Part shown: in pieces, positions 8,142 through 16,501 of the stretch
Position numbering within the stretch: position 1 is the stretch's first letter
Layout: the number at the start of each line of letters is the position of its first letter
NCBI RefSeq assembly: GCF_002216005.1
Contig: NZ_NIQC01000028.1
Location: 1-34,235, forward strand
Length of the DNA: 34,235 nucleotides
Reading direction: 5' to 3'
From: Natranaerobius trueperi
GTDB lineage: Bacteria > Bacillota > Natranaerobiia > Natranaerobiales > Natranaerobiaceae
Notes under the pieces: model-generated
What the model saw: the letters and a program-made list of their open reading frames with translations, nothing else
The model's database searches: none
Told to the model about the DNA's origin: nothing
Made by a program: the position numbers and the translations under genes

Positions 8142-10376
8142 ATGAATTTAGGGAGAGGCGCTCAGAATGAAAATAATAGCTCAACAAATAACAAAGAAAT
8201 TAAGCCATTGTGTCAAAGGGTTTTTATTGCTTTTATAGTTTTTTTGAGCGTCTTTGCAGTTACAAGTGTTGGCTTTTTACCTGATACATTAGAAGTTGGG
8301 CAAGTTAGTCCTAAAACATTCTATGCTCCTGAAGAAGTGGTAGATCGGTATACAACAGAAGAACGAAGAAGTGAAGCCGAAAAAGATGTGCCAGAAGTCT
8401 ATGACTTAGATCCTAGCATTAAAGAAAATTCTTTAAAGATTCTTACAGAAACATTTGATTTATTGATAGAAGCCAATGTAGAGTACTATGAAAAACAAGA
8501 GGAAGCTCTAGAGCAAAATGAAGAATATTGGAATGAATCAGAAACTGTAACAGAATTAGAGGACGATTTTTTTGAAAATGCACCTGTTTCCTTAGCTGAA
8601 GACATGTCTATACCAATAGGTGACTTCTCTATTGAAAGTTTAGAAGAAGTTAAAAGTGATGCTAATACAATTTTGAGTAACCTATTAGATCAGGGAATTA
8701 AACCGGATGCCATTGATAATGCTAAAGAACAAATTGAACAACAAGTTGATGTTTTACCATACCATATAGATTTAAAAGAATTCTCTTTAGCAGCTCTACA
8801 AGAGACTGTATCACCAAATATGACCTATAATGAGGATGCTACAGAGGAAAGAAGGATGCTTGCTCGAAAAGAAGTTGAGCCTGAAACTATAGTTGAAGGA
8901 GAAGTAATTGTTCGAGAAGGTGAAAGAATAACTGAAAGACATTTAATGATTCTAGAAGACTTAGGACTTCAAAGGGCTCATGGAGATTACTTTATGCTAT
9001 TAGGACTAGCCATCCTTATCGCAATTGTAATTGGGTTAGCAGCTATTTATATTTATTACTACTTTGAAACAACGTTTTATGATAATACATTGTTAGTTTT
9101 ATTAGGTCTGATCTTTGTAGCTACTTTAGTGATAGCTCGTGTCTCAAGCGTATTTTCCGGGTATTTAATTCCAACAGCGATGGCAGCGATTTTGTTCACT
9201 GTTTTATTTGGAGCAAGATTATCGATAGTTCTAGTTTCCCTTTTAGCTATATTAATCGGAGTAATGTCTGGGAATAATATAGATGTGGCTATTTTAGCTA
9301 TTGTTGGTGGTTTTACAGGTACCTATTCAGTTGCTAAATTACAACAACGTGGAGATCTTACTAGGGCAGGTCTATACGTTGGTCTTATAAACGCTACTAC
9401 AATTTTTGCCTTATTTCTTGTAGATGGCGGTTTTAGAATAGAGTACGATATATTAGCTGATTTATTAGTCAATGTTTTCTACGGTATTTCTAATGGTATT
9501 TTATCAGCAATTTTGGCAATTGGATTTTTACCTTATTTAGATAGTGCCTTTGGGTTAACTACTTCAATTAGACTATTAGAATTAGCAAACCCAAATCATC
9601 CATTATTAAAAAAATTATTAGTTGATGCACCAGGTACATATCATCATAGTATAATTGTTGCTAATTTAGCAGAAACAGCAGCTGATGAATTAGATGCCGA
9701 CCCAATCTTAGCTCGTGTAGGAGCTTATTACCATGATATTGGGAAAATAACTAGACCGTACTTTTTTATTGAGAATCAGTTAACTAAGGATAATCCTCAT
9801 GATAAAATTTCACCAAGTTTAAGCTCATTGATTATAACATCACATATAAAAGATGGTGTGGAATTAGCAAAAAAGAACAAACTACCACGTGTTATAATCG
9901 ATATTATTAAAGAACATCATGGTACGAAAATGGTAAGTTATTTTTATCAGAAAGCATGTAAAGATAACTCTAGAGAAGATAATCTGATTGAAGAAGATTT
10001 TCGTTATACTGGTCCGAGACCCCAGTCGAAAGAATCTGCTATTATTATGCTTGCAGACTCTGTTGAAGCAGCAGTTAGAACTATATCTAGTCCTAATCCA
10101 GGTAAGATAGAGGGATTAGTACGAAAACTCATAAAACAGCATTTAACAGAAGGACATTTAGATGAATGTCACCTAACCTTAAAAGATTTGAATATTATAG
10201 CTGAGTCTTTTAGTAAAATACTTAGTGGTATTTTCCATAGTAGAATAGAGTATCCAGAAAATTTACCTGATAAAAGGGAGGGAAAACATGGAACTGATAG
10301 TAAACAACCAAACGGACACACCGATAACAAATCAACAGACGAAGCTACTGAAAAAAATTCTGAAAACGACTCTTGA
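8142..10376 (+). CDS. pgpH: 7TMR-HD membrane phosphohydrolase, PgpH/YqfF type
   Basis: The 744-aa product has a transmembrane helix near 28-48 and a long extracytoplasmic region (about 50-280). Seven membrane helices lie between roughly 283 and 475, and a cytoplasmic HD domain has HHSII near 500 and YYHDIGK near 530. PgpH-type proteins degrade the second messenger c-di-AMP. ATG 8142 is preceded by AGGAGG; TTG 8136 falls too close to that site. The final 29 codons (Asn, Asp, Ser, Thr, Lys-rich) overlap the start of ybeY by 89 bases in another frame. The acidic extracytoplasmic region (many Glu/Asp) would fit a salt-adapted organism. Confidence 0.94.
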   Translation: MNLGRGAQNENNSSTNNKEIKPLCQRVFIAFIVFLSVFAVTSVGFLPDTLEVGQVSPKTFYAPEEVVDRYTTEERRSEAEKDVPEVYDLDPSIKENSLKILTETFDLLIEANVEYYEKQEEALEQNEEYWNESETVTELEDDFFENAPVSLAEDMSIPIGDFSIESLEEVKSDANTILSNLLDQGIKPDAIDNAKEQIEQQVDVLPYHIDLKEFSLAALQETVSPNMTYNEDATEERRMLARKEVEPETIVEGEVIVREGERITERHLMILEDLGLQRAHGDYFMLLGLAILIAIVIGLAAIYIYYYFETTFYDNTLLVLLGLIFVATLVIARVSSVFSGYLIPTAMAAILFTVLFGARLSIVLVSLLAILIGVMSGNNIDVAILAIVGGFTGTYSVAKLQQRGDLTRAGLYVGLINATTIFALFLVDGGFRIEYDILADLLVNVFYGISNGILSAILAIGFLPYLDSAFGLTTSIRLLELANPNHPLLKKLLVDAPGTYHHSIIVANLAETAADELDADPILARVGAYYHDIGKITRPYFFIENQLTKDNPHDKISPSLSSLIITSHIKDGVELAKKNKLPRVIIDIIKEHHGTKMVSYFYQKACKDNSREDNLIEEDFRYTGPRPQSKESAIIMLADSVEAAVRTISSPNPGKIEGLVRKLIKQHLTEGHLDECHLTLKDLNIIAESFSKILSGIFHSRIEYPENLPDKREGKHGTDSKQPNGHTDNKSTDEATEKNSENDS

Positions 10377-10761
10377 TAGAGAGGAATTAAATATTTCCAG
10401 TGAAATTTCAGGTGAAGTTAGCTTAGAGATAGTTGATGATAACGGGATAAAAAAATTAAACCATATATATAGGAAAAAGAATGAATCAACTGATGTCTTA
10501 TCCTTTCCGCAACTTGAAGACGAATTAGAAGAAGAAAATAGTGACAAGTATTTAATGTTGGGTGATATTGTTATTAATAGATACGCTATTATTAACCAAG
10601 CTGAACAATATGGGCACTCGGAAGAAAGAGAGCTTTCATTTTTATTTTTACATGGTTTATTACATCTTCTAGGATTTGATCATGACAATGCAAAAAATTG
10701 CAATGAAATGTTTGCACTTCAGGAAGAAATTTTATCTAAACTTGATATTACAAGAAGTTAA
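10288..10761 (+). CDS. ybeY: Endoribonuclease YbeY
   Basis: The 157-aa product contains the zinc site HGLLHLLGFDHD (H122, H126, H132), and the STDVLSFP motif at about 68-74, both diagnostic for YbeY. The enzyme takes part in 16S rRNA 3'-end maturation and ribosome quality control, commonly alongside Era, which is also encoded in this cluster. The start ATG 10288 follows AAAGGGAGGGAAAAC and lies inside the 3' end of pgpH. A few leading residues (TNQQTKL) may be poorly conserved, so a later start is possible, but the ribosome site favours 10288. Confidence 0.94.
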   Translation: MELIVNNQTDTPITNQQTKLLKKILKTTLDREELNISSEISGEVSLEIVDDNGIKKLNHIYRKKNESTDVLSFPQLEDELEEENSDKYLMLGDIVINRYAIINQAEQYGHSEERELSFLFLHGLLHLLGFDHDNAKNCNEMFALQEEILSKLDITRS

Positions 10762-10784
10762 TATCAAGTTATGGAGGAAACCCT

Positions 10785-11480
10785 ATGAAAAGACGCAATT
10801 TATTAGATAGTTTTCGTTACGCGCTTAAAGGGATTTTCTACACTGTTCTAACACAACCCAATATGAGGTATCATATAATTGCTGCATTGCTCGTATTAAT
10901 TATAGGGCATATAATAGGGATTGATTTACTAGAAAGATTATTAGTTACTCTGTCAATTTTTTTAGTTCTAATTACAGAAATGATAAACACTGCTATCGAA
11001 AGCACAGTGGATCTGTATACTAAAAAGCAAAGACAACTTGCTGCAATTGCAAAAGATGTTGCAGCAGGAGCTGTTATGCTAGCCTCCATTAATTCCTTAA
11101 TTATCGGATATTTTCTCTTTTTTAAAGATATAAATTTATTGATACTTGAATTAGTATCTATTATAAAAAATAGTCCATCCGAGATAATTATTGGAACTTG
11201 TATAATTTTTATTATTATAACAGGGGGGATGGCAATATTACTAGACAATCGGACTCATTTTCTTTCAATTATCATTTCAAGTTTATCTGGTATTATTTTT
11301 TTACATAGCCTTTTTTATTTAAAAAACCTACTTTTTGCTGCTGTTTTAGGTCTAATTTTATTTCATATGTTTTTTTATCTTCTTAAGAAGATAAGGAAAG
11401 AATGTACACCTGTTTTTAAGATTTTATGGATGATAAACGGTGTTTTTTTAAGCCTTATCACCATTCACTTGTTCGAATGA
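10785..11480 (+). CDS. dgkA: Diacylglycerol/undecaprenol kinase fused to extra membrane domain
   Basis: Residues 1-112 are a normal DgkA: three membrane helices and the catalytic motif E-M-I-N-T-A-I-E (65-72), then AKDVAAGAV (89-97). Enzymes of this Gram-positive branch phosphorylate undecaprenol, recycling the lipid carrier for wall synthesis. Residues 113-231 add four or so further hydrophobic segments (EIIIGTCIIFIIITGGMAI, LSIIISSLSGIIFLHSLFYL, LLFAAVLGLILFHMFFYLL, ILWMINGVFLSLITIHLF). Usual DgkA is about 120-140 aa. Some relatives carry a PAP2 phosphatase here, but I see no KxxxxxxRP or PSGH motif. Start ATG 10785 follows GGAGG. Confidence 0.88.
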   Translation: MKRRNLLDSFRYALKGIFYTVLTQPNMRYHIIAALLVLIIGHIIGIDLLERLLVTLSIFLVLITEMINTAIESTVDLYTKKQRQLAAIAKDVAAGAVMLASINSLIIGYFLFFKDINLLILELVSIIKNSPSEIIIGTCIIFIIITGGMAILLDNRTHFLSIIISSLSGIIFLHSLFYLKNLLFAAVLGLILFHMFFYLLKKIRKECTPVFKILWMINGVFLSLITIHLFE

Positions 11481-11498
11481 CTTAAAAGGGGGAGGAGT

Positions 11499-12122
11499 TT
11501 GGTACGCGCTGTTGTTAAAAAAATTAGGAACTATTTTTTTGCTGGAGTAATTGTATTACTTCCTTTGGTTTCGAGCTTATATATTTTTTGGGTGCTTTTT
11601 AGATGGTTAGATAATTTAGTAGAAACCCCTGTTAATTTAATTCCATGGGAAGGACCAGGTGCAGGGATTATATCAGCTGTAATTATCATACTAATTACTG
11701 GAGTTCTTGCAACAAATTTAGTTGGTAAAAAAATTGTATACTTGGCAGATATATTGTTTACTAGAGTACCTTTTATTAGAAATATATATACAGCTATAAA
11801 ACAATTATTAGATACTTTTACAAATCTAGAAAAAAAGACATCTTTTAAAAGAGTAGTGATGTTAGAGTATCCACGTAAAGGATGTTATGTTATAGGTTTT
11901 GCAACAGGAGACTCACGAGGCGAGCCACAAATAAAAACGAATGAAGAATTGATGAGTATATTTATACCTACTACACCTAATCCTACATCAGGAATACTAG
12001 TTATGGTTCCAAAACAAGAGATAACTTTTTTAGCGATGACTGTAGAAGAAGGTTTGAAATTTGTAGTATCTGGTGGCGTTGTAACTCCAGAGCTAATACA
12101 GAATAACAAGGAGGTAGGATGA
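11499..12122 (+). CDS. DUF502-family membrane protein
   Basis: The 207-aa product has two N-terminal membrane helices (YFFAGVIVLLPLVSSLYIFW and GIISAVIIILITGVLATNLV). A soluble portion follows, with the family landmarks RVPFIRNIYTAIKQ, VMLEYPRKGCYVIGFATG, IFIPTTPNPTSG and VSGGVVTPE. DUF502 proteins are widespread and have no assigned reaction. The start is TTG 11499 with GGGGGAGGAG upstream. The last four bases overlap the start of cdd, so the two are co-translated. Confidence 0.9.
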   Translation: MVRAVVKKIRNYFFAGVIVLLPLVSSLYIFWVLFRWLDNLVETPVNLIPWEGPGAGIISAVIIILITGVLATNLVGKKIVYLADILFTRVPFIRNIYTAIKQLLDTFTNLEKKTSFKRVVMLEYPRKGCYVIGFATGDSRGEPQIKTNEELMSIFIPTTPNPTSGILVMVPKQEITFLAMTVEEGLKFVVSGGVVTPELIQNNKEVG

Positions 12123-12541
12123 CTGTGACAAAAGCAATTAGTGATGAACAAATTAAGTATATGATAGACCTTGCTGAACAAGGTAAAGATAACGCTTATG
12201 TACCATATTCAAAGTATCCAGTAGGTGCGTCAATTATGACCGGGGATGGAGAATATTTTAATGGTTGTAATGTTGAAAATGCTTCATTTGGTCTTACAAA
12301 TTGTGCAGAAAGAACAGCAATATTTAAAGCTGTTAGTGAATCGAAAAAGACTAATATTAAATTATTAGCAGTAATTGCTGATTCAGAAAACTTTGCCTCT
12401 CCTTGTGGTGCATGTCGCCAAGTTATAATGGAATTTGGCCAAGATGCACAGATAATTTTAGCTAACAAAAGTAAAGAATACAGGATAGTTAGCTCTGAAG
12501 ATCTACTGCCAGGTGCTTTTACAAAGAATGAGCTCGAATAA
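12119..12541 (+). CDS. cdd: Cytidine deaminase
   Basis: The 140-aa product carries the small tetrameric cytidine deaminase signature: FNGCNVENA (substrate pocket), NCAERTA (zinc Cys62 and catalytic Glu64) and PCGACRQ (zinc Cys96 and Cys99). It converts cytidine/deoxycytidine to uridine/deoxyuridine in pyrimidine salvage. ATG 12119 overlaps the preceding stop by four bases and has AAGGAGGTAGG upstream. cdd before era is the common Firmicute order, though here one extra gene sits between. Confidence 0.96.
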   Translation: MTVTKAISDEQIKYMIDLAEQGKDNAYVPYSKYPVGASIMTGDGEYFNGCNVENASFGLTNCAERTAIFKAVSESKKTNIKLLAVIADSENFASPCGACRQVIMEFGQDAQIILANKSKEYRIVSSEDLLPGAFTKNELE

Positions 12542-12571
12542 TTTCTAAAGAAAAATAAAGGGGAGTTGAGT

Positions 12572-13639
12572 ATGGCTGTGCCCAAAATAGAAGTTAACTT
12601 TGAAAAACTAGTTCATAATGTTGATGTTATAACAAGTAAGTGTAAAGAAAAAGGCATATCCGTAATGGGTGTGACTAAAGCTGTTTTAGCACATCCACGT
12701 ATTACTGATGCGTACATTAAAGGCGGTTTAGAGGAGTTAGGAGATTCAAGAATACAAAATATCAAAAGACTGCGTGACTATGGTTTTACTGGAGAAATAA
12801 CCTTATTAAGATCACCTATGCAAAGTGAGATATCAGATGTTATTAGTTTTGCTGATGTAAGTTTAGTTACAGAACTTAAAACACTTAAAGCAATGAATAA
12901 AGAAGCAAAACTTCAGAATAAAGAACATAGTTACATTGTTATGGTTGATGTAGGAGATCGAAGAGAAGGGATCTTACCTGAAAAATTTGTCGAATTTGTT
13001 CAAAAAGCGCAAGCTTATGAGAACTTAAACTTTAAAGGTATAGGGCTTAATGTCGGTTGTTTTGGTGGTGTTTTACCAACTTTTCGTAATGCTCAAATAA
13101 TAGCTGATTTAAAACAAGAGATTGAAAAGAAAGGGATCGATGTTTCAGTATTATCTGGTGGTAATAGTTGTGGTGTGACTCTTGTATTCAATGATGGACT
13201 CCCAAAAGAGATCAATCAGCTTAGAGTAGGGGAAGGGTTTTTACTAGGTATGGATAGTGTTAGGGAATTAAAAATACCTAATACACACCAAGATGCATTC
13301 AAATTAGTTGCAGAAATTATTGAAATAAAGCAAAAACCGTCATTACCTGAAGGTGAAATAGGAAAAGATCCTTTTGGAAATGTACCTGAATTTACAGATC
13401 AGGGAATAAGAACTCGTGCTATAGCTGCAGTAGGAAAGCAAGATGTTTCTATCGAAGGACTTATACCTATAGACAATAAAATAAGTATTGAAGGTGCAAG
13501 TAGTGACCATTTGATTATAGATATTACTGATTCACAGTGTACTTATGATGTAGGAGAAAAAGTAGAATTTAATATGACATATGGAGCAGTTCTATCTGCA
13601 ATGACTTCACCTTACATAGATATTGAAGTAAATGATTAG
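12572..13639 (+). CDS. PLP-dependent alanine/ornithine racemase-family protein
   Basis: The 355-aa product resembles the fold-type III PLP enzymes of the Alr N-terminal superfamily. The segment ISVMGVTKAVLAHP supplies the likely PLP lysine (Lys36). IVMVDVGDRREGI, GIGLNVGCFGG and LSGGNSCGV are the expected barrel strands, with RVGEGFLLG near the phosphate site. Clostridial ornithine racemase belongs to this branch, but the substrate cannot be read from sequence; alanine or another amino acid is possible. ATG 12572 follows AAGGGGAG; TTG 12566 is too near the ribosome site. Its place between cdd and era is unusual, and its codon use looks like that of its neighbours. Confidence 0.82.
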   Translation: MAVPKIEVNFEKLVHNVDVITSKCKEKGISVMGVTKAVLAHPRITDAYIKGGLEELGDSRIQNIKRLRDYGFTGEITLLRSPMQSEISDVISFADVSLVTELKTLKAMNKEAKLQNKEHSYIVMVDVGDRREGILPEKFVEFVQKAQAYENLNFKGIGLNVGCFGGVLPTFRNAQIIADLKQEIEKKGIDVSVLSGGNSCGVTLVFNDGLPKEINQLRVGEGFLLGMDSVRELKIPNTHQDAFKLVAEIIEIKQKPSLPEGEIGKDPFGNVPEFTDQGIRTRAIAAVGKQDVSIEGLIPIDNKISIEGASSDHLIIDITDSQCTYDVGEKVEFNMTYGAVLSAMTSPYIDIEVND

Positions 13640-13656
13640 GAAAGGAGAAAGATCTT

Positions 13657-14538
13657 ATGTTTAGTTCCGGTTTTGTTTCAGTAATAGGACGCCCGAATTC
13701 TGGAAAATCTACATTGATTAACTATATATTGGGGCAGAAAGTAGTTATAACAAGTGATAAGGCTCAGACTACTAGAAATCAGATTCAATGTATCTACAAT
13801 GGTAGTAATAGTCAATTAGTCTTTATTGATACGCCAGGTGTACATAAGCCTAAACACCGACTCGGGGAGAAAATGTTAAAGTCAGTAGAAAGAAGTCTTA
13901 ATGAGATGGATGCTTTAATGTTAGTTATTGATGCATCAGTAGCACTAGGAAAAGGGGATAAATTTGTCATTGAGAAACTCTCTAATATTTCATCACCAAT
14001 AATTCTTGTTATGAATAAAATTGATTTAGTTGATATGGAAACAGCTAAAGAAAAAGCAGATAAATTAAAACAATTATTCAAACCTACTAAAACTTATTAT
14101 ATCTCCGCTTTAAAAGGAGATAATGTACAAGATTTACTTAAAGATCTAGAAAATCTAATGCCTGAAGGTCCGCAATATTATCCAGAAGATCAAATAGTAG
14201 ATCATCCTGAAAGATTTGTAATCTCAGAAATTGTACGAGAAAAATTATTACACTATACGCAGGAAGAAATCCCACATTCTTTGGCTGTTGAGATTTTATC
14301 AGTATCAAATCGAGAAAATAAGGATTTAATTGATGTTGAAGGCGTTATATATGTAGAAAGAGAATCACAAAAGAAAATTGTTATTGGGAAAAAAGGGAAT
14401 CTGTTAAAGAAGATAGGAAAAGAAGCAAGACAAGATATTGAAAGATTATTGGGTAGCCATATTTATTTAGACCTATGGGTGAAAGAGAAAAAAGACTGGC
14501 GTAATAAAGAGAGATTTTTAAAAGATTTGGGGTATTAA
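13657..14538 (+). CDS. era: GTPase Era
   Basis: The 293-aa product has G1 GRPNSGKS (11-18), G3 DTPG (58-61), G4 NKID (120-123) and a C-terminal KH domain with VIGKKGNLLKKIG. Era binds the 3' end of 16S rRNA and checks small-subunit maturation; YbeY in the same cluster acts on the same rRNA end. Length and domains are standard. ATG 13657 follows AAAGGAGAAAG, and recO begins two bases after the stop. Confidence 0.98.
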   Translation: MFSSGFVSVIGRPNSGKSTLINYILGQKVVITSDKAQTTRNQIQCIYNGSNSQLVFIDTPGVHKPKHRLGEKMLKSVERSLNEMDALMLVIDASVALGKGDKFVIEKLSNISSPIILVMNKIDLVDMETAKEKADKLKQLFKPTKTYYISALKGDNVQDLLKDLENLMPEGPQYYPEDQIVDHPERFVISEIVREKLLHYTQEEIPHSLAVEILSVSNRENKDLIDVEGVIYVERESQKKIVIGKKGNLLKKIGKEARQDIERLLGSHIYLDLWVKEKKDWRNKERFLKDLGY

Positions 14539-14540
14539 GT

Positions 14541-15323
14541 ATGTGTGCCGTATATAAGACTGATGCGATAGTTATAAAAAATCAAGATTATCGTGATTAT
14601 GATAAGTTAGTTACTTTATTTAGCCCTGAATACGGGAGGATATCTTCAATAGTTAAAGGTGTAAAAAAGCCAAAAAGCAAATTATCAGGAATAGTTCAAA
14701 GTTTTACTTATGCAAATTTTCAATTATATTCAGGTCGTAGCTTAGATAAAATCGTTCAGGGAAAGATTGTACATGAATTTGGAAAAGTTAGAACCGATTT
14801 GGCTATTATGAGTGCTGGTATGTGTATTTTAGAATTACTAGATAAGACTATACCAGAAGGAGAAGAATATTCGGCCCTTTTTGGTGTTACCTTAAGTTCA
14901 TTACACCTGCTAGAAAAAGGTTATTCTCCATCGTTAGTTTTACGTATATTTGAAGCTAAATTGATACATAATTTAGGTGTAAGCCCTGATTTATCTGGGT
15001 GTGCAAACCATGAAAAAGAAGTAATGTCAAATAATACTAGAAGTTTTTTTGACCCAGAGTCTGGGGGATTAATTTGTGAAGAATGTTTTGAGAAATTGAA
15101 AGCATATGAAAAAGATATGCACATTTCAGCGTTTCCTATAGATTTTGGAAGTGTTAATATAATTAAAAGATTATTTTCCCTACCAGTTTATCAATTACGT
15201 AATCTAAAATTAACATCATTTCAAAACAGCACTATAGAAAAAGTACTTTCTCATATGTTAAAAATACACTTTGATGTAGTTTGTAAAACAAAATCATTCT
15301 ATTTGACAATGAATGAAAATTAA
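14541..15323 (+). CDS. recO: DNA repair protein RecO
   Basis: The 260-aa product has the N-terminal OB fold (TDAIVIKNQDYRDYDKLVTLFS). A helical C-terminal domain contains a zinc-site-like arrangement C154-x2-H157 ... C179-x2-C182. RecO anneals SSB-coated DNA and loads RecA with RecR. Many Firmicute RecO proteins have four cysteines; one is His here, which still permits zinc binding. It is directly downstream of era, the usual order, and is the last gene before the glyQS promoter. Confidence 0.93.
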   Translation: MCAVYKTDAIVIKNQDYRDYDKLVTLFSPEYGRISSIVKGVKKPKSKLSGIVQSFTYANFQLYSGRSLDKIVQGKIVHEFGKVRTDLAIMSAGMCILELLDKTIPEGEEYSALFGVTLSSLHLLEKGYSPSLVLRIFEAKLIHNLGVSPDLSGCANHEKEVMSNNTRSFFDPESGGLICEECFEKLKAYEKDMHISAFPIDFGSVNIIKRLFSLPVYQLRNLKLTSFQNSTIEKVLSHMLKIHFDVVCKTKSFYLTMNEN

Positions 15324-15333
15324 TTGATTCTGT

Positions 15334-15363
15334 TTGACATTGCTACTAATTTTTTGCTATATT
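15334..15363 (+). promoter_or_regulatory. Sigma-A promoter of the glyQS T-box transcript
   Basis: A perfect TTGACA (15334-15339) and TATATT (15358-15363) are separated by 18 bases; transcription should start near 15370. Confidence 0.8.
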
Positions 15364-15369
15364 TTTATT

Positions 15370-15590
15370 ATAACCAACGATATACCGATATTGGCAATGA
15401 TGAAAAGTAGTAATTACCCTCTATCTTATAAGCGATTCGAGGATGGTGAAAGCTCGAAAAGATATGGTAGTGAAGGCATTTCTGAGCTAATAAGGTTGAG
15501 CGGACTCCCGTATAGGGAGTTAAATAGGGTGGAACCGCGGGAGACCCCTCTCGTCCCTATCTTAATAGGAGGACGTAGAGGGTTTTTGTA
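15370..15590 (+). promoter_or_regulatory. Glycine T-box riboswitch leader
   Basis: The leader holds the T-box core AGGGTGGAACCGCGGG (15526-15541), whose TGGA pairs with the tRNA 3' end; the A fits the U discriminator of tRNA-Gly. In the stem I region the segment GTGAAGGCATTTC has a GGC glycine specifier at 15475-15477, in the usual GAA-specifier-A setting. The terminator arm is CCCTCTCGTCCCTAT paired with the stretch ending GTAGAGGG and followed by T5 (to 15587). Uncharged tRNA-Gly would stabilise the antiterminator and turn on glyQS. The 5' boundary is estimated from the promoter. Confidence 0.93.
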
Positions 15591-15616
15591 GTTTGTTATA
15601 AATGGAGGTGTTAAAA

Positions 15617-16501
15617 ATGAATTTTCAAGAACTTATGTTTTCGTTATTAGAGTATTGGAAAAATGAAAATTGTTTAGTATTGCAACCCTACGATATAGAA
15701 AAAGGTGCAGGAACTATGAATCCAGCTACTTTTCTAAGAACCTTAGGACCAGAACCATGGAATGTTGCTTATGTTGAACCATCAAGACGGCCAAATGATG
15801 GAAGGTATGGAGAAAATCCAAACAGATTATATCAACATCATCAGATTCAAGTGATTATGAAACCAACTCCTGATGATATCCAAAAAAGATATTTAAAAAG
15901 TCTAGAAGCTATAGGTATCGATCCAGTAGAGCATGATATACGTTTTGTTGAAGATAACTGGGAATCACCCACTTTAGGAGCCTGGGGACTTGGTTGGGAA
16001 GTATGGCTAGATGGAATGGAAATTACTCAATTTACTTACTTCCAACAAGTAGGCAGCGTAGATGTAGATAAAGTTTCATGTGAACTAACATATGGACTCG
16101 AGAGAATTGCTATGTATATACAAGGTGTAGAAAATGTATTTGATATTAAATGGAATGATGAAGTAACGTATGGTGAGTTATTCCAACAAACTGAATATGA
16201 ACAGTCCGTGTTTTCCTTTGATGAATCTTCATCGAAAGAGCTTTTTAAACAATTTGAAATATATGAAAAGGAAGCAAAAAGGTTATTAGATAAACAATTA
16301 GTAATTCCAGGTTATGATTATGTACTTAAGTGTTCACATACATTTAACTTATTAGAAGCTAGAGGTGCAATTAGTGTTACAGAAAGAACTGGGTATATTG
16401 GTAGAGTAAGAGGCCTTGCTAGAAAATGCGCTAAAGCATATCTCAAACAAAGAGAGAACCTTAATTATCCTCTCCTAAAGGAGGGAAAAAATAATGGCTA
16501 A
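15617..16501 (+). CDS. glyQ: Glycyl-tRNA synthetase alpha subunit
   Basis: The 294-aa class II synthetase subunit has [20 protein letters not shown] at the start and typical motif 2/3 stretches ([34 protein letters not shown]). It forms an alpha2beta2 enzyme with GlyS that attaches glycine to its tRNA. ATG 15617 has GGAGGTG upstream; an ATG at 15602 sits before this site and was rejected. The 3' end overlaps glyS by eight bases. The glycine T-box upstream controls expression. Confidence 0.97.
   Translation: MNFQELMFSLLEYWKNENCLVLQPYDIEKGAGTMNPATFLRTLGPEPWNVAYVEPSRRPNDGRYGENPNRLYQHHQIQVIMKPTPDDIQKRYLKSLEAIGIDPVEHDIRFVEDNWESPTLGAWGLGWEVWLDGMEITQFTYFQQVGSVDVDKVSCELTYGLERIAMYIQGVENVFDIKWNDEVTYGELFQQTEYEQSVFSFDESSSKELFKQFEIYEKEAKRLLDKQLVIPGYDYVLKCSHTFNLLEARGAISVTERTGYIGRVRGLARKCAKAYLKQRENLNYPLLKEGKNNG

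Noticed and set aside
11140-11480. PAP2 phosphatase domain in the DgkA extension
   Set aside because: None of the PAP2 signature motifs (KxxxxxxRP, PSGH, SRxxxxxH) can be found.
15334-15591. Open frame of 85 codons before glyQ
   Set aside because: It covers the T-box leader; the RNA signature explains the sequence better and no ribosome site is present.
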